A DNA stretch of 60,000 nucleotides, taken from positions 14,801,288 to 14,861,287 of the forward strand of contig CM022673.1 of assembly GCA_012295275.1 (NCBI GenBank), in the 5' to 3' direction. Below, one piece after another: positions 23,844-36,243 of this stretch. The translations under genes and the position numbers were made by a program. Origin of the DNA: Chrysomallon squamiferum (lineage: Eukaryota > Mollusca > Gastropoda > Neomphalida > Peltospiridae). How positions within the stretch are numbered: the first letter of the stretch is position 1; the number at the start of each line of letters is the position of its first letter. Under the pieces are notes generated by a model that was given only the letters and a program-made list of their open reading frames with translations, was not told where the DNA came from and searched no databases.

Positions 23844-25121
23844 ATGGTTAGTTGTCATATTTTCGGCCCGAAATTGTCGGTGTACTGCATGATTTTAAGT
23901 GTCTGGGGTGTTATAATGCTGGTAGGTATTTACCTTTTATCTAGTAAATTAACAATTTTAGTTGTATCCGGAAATTTAATCTCGGTATCTATTTCTTCAC
24001 TTATGGCATGCCTTTGCCACTAAATATCTGTTGTAATGTTAATAACTAAAAACCAGTTTAAAAACAGTAACATAATGGGACAACTGAAATTACTAATTAC
24101 TAAATTAGGTAGGTAAATATGTGAAACTCAGTGCCAAACAATTAAAACTAAATCTAGTCCATAACAGTTTAACTAGATCCATCATAATATTAATACAATA
24201 TTGAATATAATATTGCACACTGTTTGTGTCTCTTCTGATATCTGTCTTTTTAAAAAAAAAAAAAAAATATAAATAAATAATAAAAATCTTTTAAGTAAAG
24301 AGGAATACTGCCTTGGAATGAATTACCAAATGAAATTAAGTATTGGTCATAATTGAGATAATCATGCCTTGAAAATAGTTGGTGTAAATCATCATGGATT
24401 AACAAGTTTATCTGTTGTTTTTATTAACATCTTGAAATTTCCTTTTTGTTTTACTGACTAATTACTAAGTGTGTGGATAAACTTTATTTTATTTTGTTAG
24501 TTAATGCTGTATCATTATAATTGTATTGTCCAGTAAATGTAAATTTACCATTGGTTGCAGTAAATGTAAAAAAAAAAAAAAAAAAAAATATTGTTATTTT
24601 AATCTTGTAAAGCAGTCATGGTTAAATGTGTGGCTGTAGGGCTTTCTGAATGACATGCCCAATTTCATGAGGAAAATAACATTTAGTAGTATATCCTGCA
24701 TCTTTAAAAAAGTTGCCCATGCCTACTGTAAAGGCAAATAGTGTGGCTCAAAACCAGACTGAAAGATGATATAGATGGTGTTCCTACACAGTGATGGCAA
24801 AATTTGATATATGTAGATCTGTGTTTTATGCACCAGTCTGATAAAATTTGTTTTTACTATAAAGTGTTTAACTGTGTTGCTGTTCTACTTGATTTACAGG
24901 GTTTGCTGGGAATATTCTTCTACATTCGAAGTCCTAACCTGTTTGAAGATTTACCAGTGAATAACTGGAAAGAAAACAATTTTACAAAAGAGTACATCAC
25001 AAAGAAGTATGAACAGAACGCCATTAACTGCTGGATAGCAGCTGGGCTCTACGTTGTCCTTGGCATTTTCAGCTTCACACAGCAACGTATGAACTCTAGA
25101 GCCAACTATGAAATGTCTTGA
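23844..25121 (+). CDS. RNASEK: Ribonuclease kappa / V-ATPase-associated RNASEK
   Basis: Two exons, 23844..23921 (26 codons, donor CTG|GTAGGT) and 24900..25121 (acceptor tttacag, stop TGA 25119-25121), encode 99 aa, the usual family length. The N-terminus has CxxFGPKLS and the first membrane segment (MILSVWGVIMLGLLGIFFYI). A lumenal loop with PNLFEDLP and YEQNAINC follows, then the second membrane segment (CWIAAGLYVVLGIFSF) and a short basic tail with a tyrosine. Family knowledge: a two-pass membrane protein of endosomes and the V-ATPase Vo sector, first described as a ribonuclease. PolyA signal AATAAA is at 25177-25182. The 978-bp intron holds nothing recognisable besides A and T runs. Confidence 0.95.
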
Positions 25122-27205
25122 TTTTTTTCTGTTTTTTTTTTGTTTACATTAATAAGAAATTCATGTGAACACTCAGAATAAAGAAAACATTTAATAATAA
25201 AGAGGTCTGCAGCATGATGGTTGTCAGTTTAATCCAAAATAAAAGGAATAATTATTGTTGTGGAACATGTAGATGGAATGTACAGTGAAAGTTGATTGAT
25301 AAATAAAACTTACTCACTAACTGACACTAGAATTCATCATGTAATATCTTGTTTTCAGTTTGATCCAGTCATGTTGTAATTCATAGTAAATCATGTAGTC
25401 TGCAATACAGTAAAATAAATTTAAAAAAAAAAATTTTTTTTATCTAAATATGTTTTTTTAAATAGTGTTATATGTGCATGTGTATATAGATAGAAATACA
25501 TAAATATTAAGAAACTGCAGTTACATGTATTCGTATATGAACTTGATGAAGCATTTATATATGTAGTATTATCTAAACTGTGTTTATAAGGATATTTATA
25601 ATCTGGGTAACAAAATATTTATTATACTAAACAATGCTATGCATGAACAACAATGTGTTCATTAATATTTTCATTTTCTGAAATTTCAGCAAGTTCTCTG
25701 TATTTGGCAAGTTTTGTTTTGTTAAAAGTGCAATAAGTTATAAAAATGTTACATGTCAGTTGTTCATCTTGAAATTAAATGGGTTTTGGAGGGATTTTTC
25801 TTCTTAGTCTGAAAAACTTAAAAAAAGACTCAGCACTAACAGAGTATCATTATTCTGTTAACATTCCAAACATTGCCACTTGTTTTATCTTTCTTTCACA
25901 TCAGCTGTCAAATATTTGTTGAATTAGTGTAATTAAAAAATGATATCTTATCAGTTTGTTTTGTTATATTTTTACAACTCTACATCCCAGTAAAAACACA
26001 GGTAAAAATTTGTTCTTTATCACATTTGGTTTTCTGAAGAAAATTAATTCATAATTTAAGAGCAGTTTATATTTACACTATATCTATTTTACCCCTGTGA
26101 CAGAATAAAAAGAAATGTCATAAATCTTCAATTCATAACATTTATGTTCAGTAATATAGAAGTTTCATCTTAAAATGTGGAGTTCAAATGTAATATTCCA
26201 TGTATCTAACATATTGATAAAGATTTTCTCCACCATTTTAAGAATAAATAAACTGAACAAGGATCTGTGTACTTTGTTTATTACAGGAATGTTCAAGAAT
26301 CCACCCTAAACAAATCATAATCTGTGTAACAAAAATCTGTTTCAACATGATCAAATATACCACACAGCTTATTAAAACAGCTGAAAAATATTTTAAAAAT
26401 TAACTGTTCTTACAAGATCTGCTAAAATTCTCATGTAAGGAGGTTGATGAAAAAAATGTAATTTTGTATTAAAATACACAAATCAAATATTCAGATTCAA
26501 CTTTTGTGCTGAATGATGCTATCAGACATTTAATATGAAAAATTTCACGCAGTTATTTTTTGTAATTTATTTTTTACTTCAATAATTAAGTGATATAAAG
26601 ATATGTAGGCATGTAGCCCCACAAACATTTCTGTGTAAATATTCAAACAGTTTGGTAATAATTTAATCAATACTCCAAGACATGACAGTCTCTATTACCT
26701 ACAACAAATTACTACATTTCATCCAAGTTATTTTTAAAATATATTTTCAGATATTAACGTCCCAGCATTTCGATAATGTTTGTTTTCCATATTACAGTCT
26801 TATTTCACCTACTACAATTTGATAAATATTCCATTTCACTGATGTGTTGATTATTAAATACAAAACAGCTTGGCATTTTAATACAAATATTTTCAACATC
26901 TGTTCCAAGCATGCATATTTGTTTTTTTGAAGAATTATGATAATTGAAGAGCAAACACCTGAGCTCTTCACTAATTTACTTGTTGCCATGATAGAATTAA
27001 ACCAACATCTTCAAACCTGAATTAATTACATCAAGTAATTTGTATCCACTAATTAAAATGTTCCATCTCAAAATTTTGTTGTGCATAACTAAATTTATTA
27101 TTTTGCATGCAATATAAAGTTTTTCATTATTCTTTTTACATCGAATATTCGTTACTGAAGGAAACTTCAGACATGTCTGTATTTATTGTGTTAAATAAGT
27201 TTGTT
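25122..27205. other. Intergenic, RNASEK 3' end to FLAD1 3' end
   Basis: AT-rich interval between two convergent genes. It includes the RNASEK 3' UTR and, near 27094-27099, a minus-strand AATAAA that could end the FLAD1 transcript. No coding exon, RNA gene or defined mobile element was seen. Confidence 0.5.
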
Positions 27206-30200
27206 TCATGTATTTCTCCCATCTCTCTCCTTATCACTGTGTTCAAGTTCGTAGGCAGGTTTGTAACACACTATTCCCTGTGAGTCAATGTACTGAAGTG
27301 TTGGGTTAGGGTGAGTGTTGTTCATACTTCCTAACGAGGTGTACCTGTAAGTATACCAGATATATAAAATACAGTAAACTCGATACTTTAATTATAAAAA
27401 CATTTAAAATAGAAAACTGGATGGTAAATATGCAACAGTTGTATAAATATTCAACAATGCTTTGATGCTTAAATATATACTTTTATATGATTATTAAATA
27501 TTCAATGTACCAGTAGCTGACCATTAAACACATAATACATTTTATAAATGTAACATTACAACTGACCCTCTGTCATACAGACTACAGTAAGGCAAACTAA
27601 GACTTCTAAGAAAGTGCCAGATGTCCTGGTATGTCCAGTCCAGCAGTGGATTTACTCTCATGAACTGTGGCCAGTCTGGATCAGTCATTGTAAATGATGT
27701 CAGACCATCTGCAAAATGACCAACACATAGAATTGATAACAACAGTTCTGCAGATTTCATGTTATAAAAAAATGATAAAAAACATTTTTCATCTGTTACT
27801 GGTGAGCAACTTTTGCCAATAACAAAATATATAAATTAAATAACAAGTTTGAAAGGATATATTGAGGCTGACATTTTATAATCATTTTAAAGATTTGTTA
27901 TTATCAAACTTTATTATCAGCAAACTCTAAGTTGTTCGAAATAAAAGGATATTCAAATTTATTTAGTTATTTGTTATTTTATTATACTTTATTATTAGCA
28001 AACTCTAGTTGTTAGTGATAAAAGTTATTTGGAAGTACACAAAATTTATTTAGCTATTTGTACTGCCAGAGTTACACATCTTGTCTGAGTTCTTTTGTTT
28101 TTAATGTATTAGAATCACCATGTTAATCAAAAATAGAGAACATTTATTTACGTGAAAAAGGATCAGTTTGTCTGGTTCCCATGACAACTGCTTTCATATC
28201 TGGATGTTGAATTTGAAGTTCTTTAAGACAACCTTTGATTCTTCCATTAAAATGAAGCATTTCCAAGTTGTACCTAAAATAAAAGTAAATAAAAATGTTA
28301 CAATACCTTTTTTTTAAAGGCAAAAAAAACATTTAACAATCAAAAAGACATTTCAAAATATTGTTATTCAGTATTAATAGTGGATGTCAAACAAACAGTT
28401 TTTGTTTAAAGATTTGAGTTAATGCATAGTTTTTATTTACAAATCATGGTGTAGGGTTCCTACACTTGCACATATTTCTAAGTGAAAACTACTGTGAACC
28501 CTATAAGACGTAGTGCTTTAAAAACTGCTGATTCCTCTCACTAGTTCAGTGTCTACAGAAACAAACACTTCACTTACCTGTCTCTAGAAATCTGGATGAA
28601 CTTTTCCACTTCTGGAAAAGGAAGCTTGCTACGGATATACAGAGCTTGCAACTTTTCTTTATAGTCAGGAAATTTTCTATAATTAAATAAAAATAAAAAA
28701 TAATAAAAAATAAAAAACAGATGAAAAAATTCCAATCAATACTGTAATTACTACACAAAGAAATGTTTTTTGACAGAATGTAAACTTTACATTTATTAAT
28801 CGATTGTGATAAAATGTTAAATTCTGAAAAGGAACAAAACAAAGAGAAAGAATTATTTTAAATTTAGTACTTGACTTTTTAAAATTAAATTATATCCATT
28901 CTTAAATGTAAGAAACTGTAGAGGATTTAACAGGTTACATATGTAATGTCAGTTGTGCAATGATAAAATTATTTTTGTTTATTGTTTGCAATTGCTTGAA
29001 CTGACCCTTCACATCCTAATTAGCATCAACAATACTTTCTTTAACAGTATTTCAAACATTATAACAATATTTTAACAGATGTTAACTATCTCAATACATT
29101 TTAACAATATCTTAACACATTTTAACAGTGTGATTATTTCTTATCAACAACATTACCATTTGTTTCTAAATGTCTGGACTCTGGCTGGAAATGACAATTA
29201 TGTTGATTTTCTGTCACCTAACTGAATGTGATGAACTATCCAGAAGTCTACTTGTAATAACATCTTAGTGGTTTAGTCTTTAAAATAAAAGTTTTTTCCT
29301 GAATTACAAAATATTGTGATTTTTATCATAATTTGTTTGCAGCATTTACCTTTTTGCAACAGCATAAAATAAATGTAGTAAAACAGTGCAGTCCTTTCCA
29401 CCATTGAAACCAACACACACCTCATCCAGTCTGAAATGTTTGTTTTTAAGTAAACAAATCAACTCAACTTTAAACACAGTCACAAAGTTAGTTTTTATGT
29501 ACACAAATCATAAACAGAATTAACCTATTTTACTTACAAAATACAATAAATGTCACAGTAATGTAACATGAATAATTTCTGTTTTAAACAAATACTGTTT
29601 ACATAAAAATATTATTTGAATAATAATAATTTAAATAAAAATAAATTCTACATATAAAAATAAATTATATTTTTTGTTCTTGCAAAATTCACAATATAAT
29701 GATTTGTAGCAATAAAAATAACATTATTATTATTATTATTATTACTGTTGTTGTTGTTGTTGTTGTTGTTGTTATTGACATTTAGTATTGTAATAATACA
29801 GTAGAGAGAGTTGAACTTAAAGATGGATATACATAGGTTTCAAAATTTAAAACTTGACAAAAGACAAAGTTCTAAATAATTAAACAGATCTCTGTTGTTT
29901 TACAAACCTGTATTTATTTAGACACTCATCAAGAACATCAACAGCGTGACGGACGTGGTTGCTGAACTGATTTGTCTCACTCGACGTAACAATGTCACTG
30001 ATGCGTTTAACAGCATTTCCTATAGGGTTGTTATCATAGCTGATCACTGAACCTGCATCATTAAAACATCAACACCATATTTCATCAACATTTTAAAAAC
30101 CTCATCAATATTTTTAAATTCTTCATCAGTGGTTTAAAAAGAAAGGTGAAGTTTAGTACAAAAGGTGATTATTTTGCTCACATTGATCCCCTGCATGAAC

Positions 30201-30232
30201 CCTGAATATTTAGTTATAAATGTACCCAGGGT

Positions 30233-30267
<35 letters not shown>

Positions 30268-33200
30268 ATGACCACTGTTAATATATTTTCAACATTTCCA
30301 TAAACAATTTAATTATTCACATCATTTTGAAATCTTTTCATCAGTGATTTAAAATATTAACAGTATTGTTCATTATCATTCAAACTATATCACTACAGTT
30401 GTTCAAATTTCAATTGTATAATAAATATAAAAGATGAATACTTTTCCCAGTCTATAGTTTATATCTTAAAATAGATATTTTTTCCCCTCTCTGTACACAG
30501 TGTAATTGACAAATATAGAAAGATCAGAAACCTGCAGGCAAAGTAGACTTCAGGTAGAGGCAAGCCTCGTCCAAATACTTCTGACTGAGTGATTCCAGTG
30601 TTAACTTCACCTTGTAGTAACTCAAACAGAAAGTCATATCTCAGATAAGTTTAAAATAAGTATTTAAAAATATACCAAACAAAGAATACATTTAAAATTA
30701 TTATTTAGTAAAAACAGAAAATGAAGAACAAGTTTTAAATTAGTATTTAGAATTTTAAAGAAAACAAAGAATTGTTTAAAATAATTTAGAAAAATAGAAA
30801 ATAAAGAACAAGTGCAAAATAAGAATTTAGAAAATTAAAAAATCCCCAAAGAACAACTACAAAATAAACAATAAGTTTGAAAGAAAAATGCCTAACAAAG
30901 ACAAAACTGAAAAAGAAAAAAAAAAGATTACTGAAGTTTATTAAGGAGCATGATGAACATTTGAACCTACCAGTGATAATTAAAAATTGTCTAATTGATA
31001 TTTAACAAAATTTGATCAGAAACACACTCACCTATTGTTGATGTCTGGATATGAACCCAGTATAACATGTTCTTTGAATCTGCTGTCAACATCATTGAGA
31101 ACAGACGTAATGGTGACCTCATCAATGTTCACATAAATGTCTTCTGAATGAAACTCAACACCAGGATTACAAAAATTATCCTGCAAAAAAAAAAAATTAA
31201 AAAATAAAAACAAATATGATTTTGCTTAGATATACATACAGTTATTCATAATTATATATATTTTTCATAATTAGAAAACCTACAACATTTAACAATAACA
31301 GACCTCATGAAAAACTGATGAAGGTGTTACATTGGCCATATTAAAAACACTTGTGTGAATATTTTAGTGTACAAGGATAAAATCAATTGGTTGCAGTGAC
31401 ACGTGGTGTAAATGTTTGTGGATATAAATTGAGGGGTGTGGTAGATGTCAGACAGTGAAATGTAAAGATGAATATTTTAAACTCAATAAACAGAGTTACA
31501 TTCTGTAATTATTAAACAAAAACACATACATCACTGTGGAAACAACGCTTTACAAGAATTATTATTAAAACAATTTATTTTATCATTGGTTATTTTTCGT
31601 AAATAAATTTTGAACTTATATATTTACAAAGACTGAGTAACTCTGCAAATGGATTAACATAAGTGTGTAGACCACATAATTTAATCACGTGACCTAATTC
31701 TGCAAAGAAAATATTTTGATTTTGAAGTCACAGTTTTGTATAAATAATAGCAATTTTAAAAAGCCAACTTCTTCTGTTTTTGAAGAATCTTTCTACAAGC
31801 TGGTAAGAACAGAAAAACTGTAAACATTTATATATTTCTTATACAAAAACCTTGAGTAAGACAAAAGCATTTTCAAGGAGAGAGGGGATTCCAGGAAACA
31901 TGAACACATTGTGTAGAGAGACAAGTGGATATCTTGTTCTCTCTCCTGTCTTTTTGTCTTCACCATACTGCAGTCTCGCATCCTCTGGAATCTAAACACA
32001 ACTCACATATTTAATAAATGATACCAAATAAAATAAATAATAAAAAAATAAATTAAACTGTAATCATAATATCATGAGCAGAACTGAAAAATATCTTAAT
32101 AAACAGAATTTTTTTTTTTTAGTTTCCACTAGGATGAACTAAGAAATATATCTTGTAGTGTAACAATCTTAATTCTTACTGTTATCTGATCATTTCTTGT
32201 TAAGTTTTTATTACTAATATATCATCAGCAATTTAAATTATTGAATAAAGCATTAACTGAAATAAAGTTAAAACTAATTTATAAAAAGAAAACTAAACTA
32301 TGTGTTACATATGCCATCTTCATTTTGGGTGATGTGAGGTCATCTGTTTTGAAATATTTCTTTATCAGCTGCACGAGTTCAGGATGTGGAACAACTTCCT
32401 TGTTAAACGCTTTCGCCACACCTGAAACACAGCAACATATCTTATTAACATGGAAACTTCCAGTTATGACAAATTTTTTAAACAAGTGAAAAATTAATAT
32501 TCCTTGGTAAAACAAGTGACAGATAGACAAACACCCATCATTTCATGTAACCAACAGACTTTAACTTTATTTTTTATTTTTAGTTTTGTTTTCTGAAAAT
32601 AAATAGTAAAAAAACTAATCAAAATTATCTAAAACTGAATAACATAGATTAAATATTTTTTCCATGTTTTAATAATAACGATGATTAATAAATGATTAAT
32701 GATTAGAATGATGATGCTGCATCACCTTCAAATGTCAGGTCATCGTGAGTAGGGCCAATTCCACCTGATGTAATCACATGAGTGTAACGTCTGGAAAACT
32801 CGGATACTTCCTTTGCTATAGTATCCAGATCATCAGGGATCACAGATATCTAAAAATATGTCTTATATATTGGTATCTATATTAATTATTATTATTATAG
32901 TTGGTGGTGGTGGTGGTGGTGTTGCTGCTGCTGTTGTGATTATTATTATTATCATCATCATTATCAGATTTTTACCTTCATTTTTTTTTTTTTTTTAATT
33001 TAACACAATTCTAAAGTACATGTAAATGTGTGTTCGTCTGTTTTACATGAATTAATTAAACTGTTAATAATTTTAGGGCTTTGATATGATAATTATTATT
33101 AACATTTGTGGTTTAAAAATGTACATGATGACAACAGAAAGGCGTGTAAGTAGCAGGTTTGTGTCAAAGCTCCATTTATAACTAATTCTGCCTCATTCTA

Positions 33201-34525
33201 GCCATATTACAACTGATGTATCAAAGGCTGTGGTATGACATTTACTGTCTGTTGGAAGTTATGCAGATTAAAAGTATTCAGTTTCAGAAGCAATAGGAGA
33301 GGCTAACAATAAATTATACTGAAATTGAAATGTTTATGATTTAGGCACAGACATGAAACACCGCACAGCAGCAGCTGTTAATAAATATTACTAAATATTG
33401 CAGTAACAAATAATACCTTTTTAACACGAACACCCATAGAATAAAGATGTCTGCAAATGAAGTGAGAGTTTGTGTCTGCTGTTTGGCCTTTTAGAATTTC
33501 ATCACCTATCACTAAAATATAATAAAGAAATGTAAAAATCAAACTGACAGAGAACAAAATTTAAAAATAAGGTAAAATGGCTGTAAAAGTTAAATACATA
33601 GAGAGTTCTGATTAACTGATTAAAAGAGTTCAGACCCTCACATCAACAACTCTGGTTCAGCCCATCTGAATGAACTAATCTGAGCCAGTACTATCAGTTG
33701 TAATTACCACAGTTTAGTTATACAGTTGAAATGCTGGTTTACAACTCTGAAACACAGTATACTTGGTGTGGAAAGTGCAAAGTGTTCTTGGTTCAACTCC
33801 TGTTAAAGGAAGCTGAATAGATATAACTTCGTGAGATAACAAAATACAGTTGTTTTCAGTGAAGGGTCTTGAGAGATATTTAACACAATACATGACAAAC
33901 CCCACACACAATGTGAAGCTGACCAGTCCAAATGGACAATCTTTCAGAGAGATCTTGTAGTTCGTGTTTGTGTATTTTTTAATTGTTTGTTTTGGGGGTT
34001 TTCTTTCTTTTTCTTTTTTTTTTTTCTTTTTTTAAGTATATAACAGAATGCCATAGTTTATAAACTCAAAATTATTTCACATTTCATTTCGTTTTAGAGA
34101 ATGACTTATTTAGTGAATTCTTCGTTTCGATTCGATGACATGTAACTCCTACGTTGTTAGATGTGGATTATTATTATTATTAATATTATTGTTGTTGTTT
34201 GTTTTTTGTTTGTGGGATTTTTTTTTTTTTTTTTCCGTTTTGTTTTTTAATACTAATAACTGAAAAAAAAATTAAAACAAATAATTCTGCTTCAGTAACT
34301 TTGTACTATATTTTTGGTCCACTACACATAAATGAACTGGCCGAATTCACACAAATAACTGAGTTCTTAGTTCACCTAAGATCGCAAGCTTATATTACTT
34401 ATTAGAAATATTAGTGTCACCTCACCGATAATACCGACAGTACTGTGGCTATTTGTCTGAGCCATTCGTCTAGCGATATGCTGTTTTATTAATCCAAGTC
34501 TATATATGTATCGAACTGAATGCAT
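27206..34525 (-). CDS. FLAD1: FAD synthase (FMN adenylyltransferase)
   Basis: Thirteen exons, high to low: 34426..34525, 33417..33511, 32726..32849, 32309..32421, 31851..31991, 31032..31180, 30532..30620, 29908..30052, 29350..29430, 28578..28676, 28152..28273, 27567..27708, 27206..27344. Phases match throughout; 1539 bp gives 512 aa. The first half is a MoCF/MPTb-like domain ([46 protein letters not shown]). The second half is the PAPS-reductase-like FAD synthase domain, with the pyrophosphate loop [15 protein letters not shown], then [28 protein letters not shown] and YDRGYTSLGS. It adenylates FMN with ATP to FAD. The N-terminus before MAQTN is Arg/Lys-rich without acids ([20 protein letters not shown]), like a mitochondrial presequence; the second Met (codon 21) could start a cytosolic form. 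The 27566 donor is GTCAGT. Confidence 0.95.
30236..30266. repeat. (AT)n microsatellite
   Basis: AT dinucleotide tract in a FLAD1 intron. Other simple repeats in this gene are ATT/GTT at about 29727-29775 and (GGT)n(GCT)n at about 32903-32935. Confidence 0.8.
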
Positions 34526-35874
34526 ATGTTTTCGTAGCAGATGATACGTCTTTAAACATCCTTTCAAAACACGACCTCTGACCCTTAAACTCAGTTTACT
34601 CGAACAGAAATGACGCGAACCAGTTTACTTTGATGTTGCTGCGCTTTACTAATATAAATTGCATTTATTTATTATTATATTTAATTTTATTATATCTATC
34701 TGCTTATACGTACATACAGATATGTATGAATGTTACTGCAACTTTGATGTTATGTATAAGCTAATATATCCAAAACCAGTTGTATTGTTTCTGATGTTTG
34801 TAGTAGTGTTTTTAATTTTGCTGTCACTGATAACGATATTTTTAATGTTTGTATTATCAGGAAATTAAGTTGGTATAATTAACTTTTGAATCTCGTCAAG
34901 ACTTTCACATGCATACAAGCACACCAGAAACAAAACGCACTGAAGACGGCGACACCAACTTATGTTGAAGAACCTGATTATAACTGCTTGTAAATAATTT
35001 GAAACTGTTACTATATCATTTTGCATTTATTTATTTATTACATAAAATGTGAAATGCATTATCGAAGAAGCCAGACTGATTTTTGAAGTTGCAAGAGATA
35101 TTGTTTTTGTGGGGTGTTTTTTGGCGCTCTACCGTTCAAGAAGGAATTTACTGAAAATTTAAAATAGGAAGACAGAAAATGGCGTCTCTTTTGGTGTTGA
35201 CAAACATTGAAGAATATCATCACTTGTAATTTATATTCGTTTAAATTTTATCCCTACTTTATCTGACAGCTTTTTACTGCACTTAGCAATGCAATTTTAT
35301 GATAATACATAATGTAATTTGTGTGTATTTAGGAGAGTTAGCGAATTTTTGGTGCGTTCGATGAATATTTATATTTTTGTAGTTAACGTTGTTTCCTGAA
35401 ATGGAAACTGGGTTTTCAAGCTAATATATATATATTTGTTTTATCTGAAGGGTGGTCACGTGAGCAGAAAAACATTACGTAAGATTTATCTAAATCAGAT
35501 CAGTCTATTATTTCTAATATTTATTTGTTTCACATATAACTGGTAGATGGGTTTGCAAGTGACGTAATTATTAAATTAATATTTTTATTATTTATAACGT
35601 GCTGAGGTTACGAGATGGTATTAGGGATGTTATTATTTATTTATGTACGTACCATTTAGAACAATCAGTATTCTAATTTTTTTTATTTCACTCAAGCATT
35701 GAAATTATTTTTAAATTATATATTTTTTAAAATGTGTTTTTAAATCATTTTCATAAATAGTATCACTTTAGTTTAATACAGAATCTAAATAATAATTTCA
35801 AGTGTTTTAAACTTTAAAAAATTATATGCAAAAAAGCATGAAAATAAATGTGTTATGGTAACAGTAAATTATTT

Positions 35875-35918
<44 letters not shown>

Positions 35919-36095
35919 ATTTTTCATGTTAGAAATGATTCCCAAAACTTTTTGTTTGAATTTCATTTATCATATAATGTGAATTGTAATACTTTTTGTC
36001 ACTTGTATTTGAGTTGCCCTAGAATAAATCAACAAAATCCACTTTGTATTCAGGATTTTATATGTACAAATAATTACATACACACATGTAGATAT

Positions 36096-36133
<38 letters not shown>

Positions 36134-36210
36134 ATACATACATGTTTGTTTTAGATACAAATTTTTAAAGATTAGCCGTTAAATGTTTTTTTTTTTTTTT
36201 CCTGTACTAG
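34526..36210. promoter_or_regulatory. Divergent upstream region FLAD1 / VCPIP1
   Basis: Lies between the FLAD1 start and the first recognised VCPIP1 exon, so it should hold both promoters and a VCPIP1 5' exon. A CACGTG E-box is at 35457-35462. A well-placed ATG (35179, gaaaATGGCG) opens only a 16-codon frame; after MASLL there is a possible donor (TTG|GTGTTG) that would be in phase with the exon at 36211. That link is speculative. (AT)n occupies about 35877-35915 and (CA)n about 36101-36128. Confidence 0.4.
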
Positions 36211-36243
36211 AATGGAGATGTGCATGAAGTGAAGACATCAACT

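Noticed and set aside
36211-36243. Upstream ATG at 36212 as the VCPIP1 start
   Set aside because: It opens only a six-codon frame in a different phase; the in-frame ATG is 36244, or the protein starts in an unseen upstream exon.
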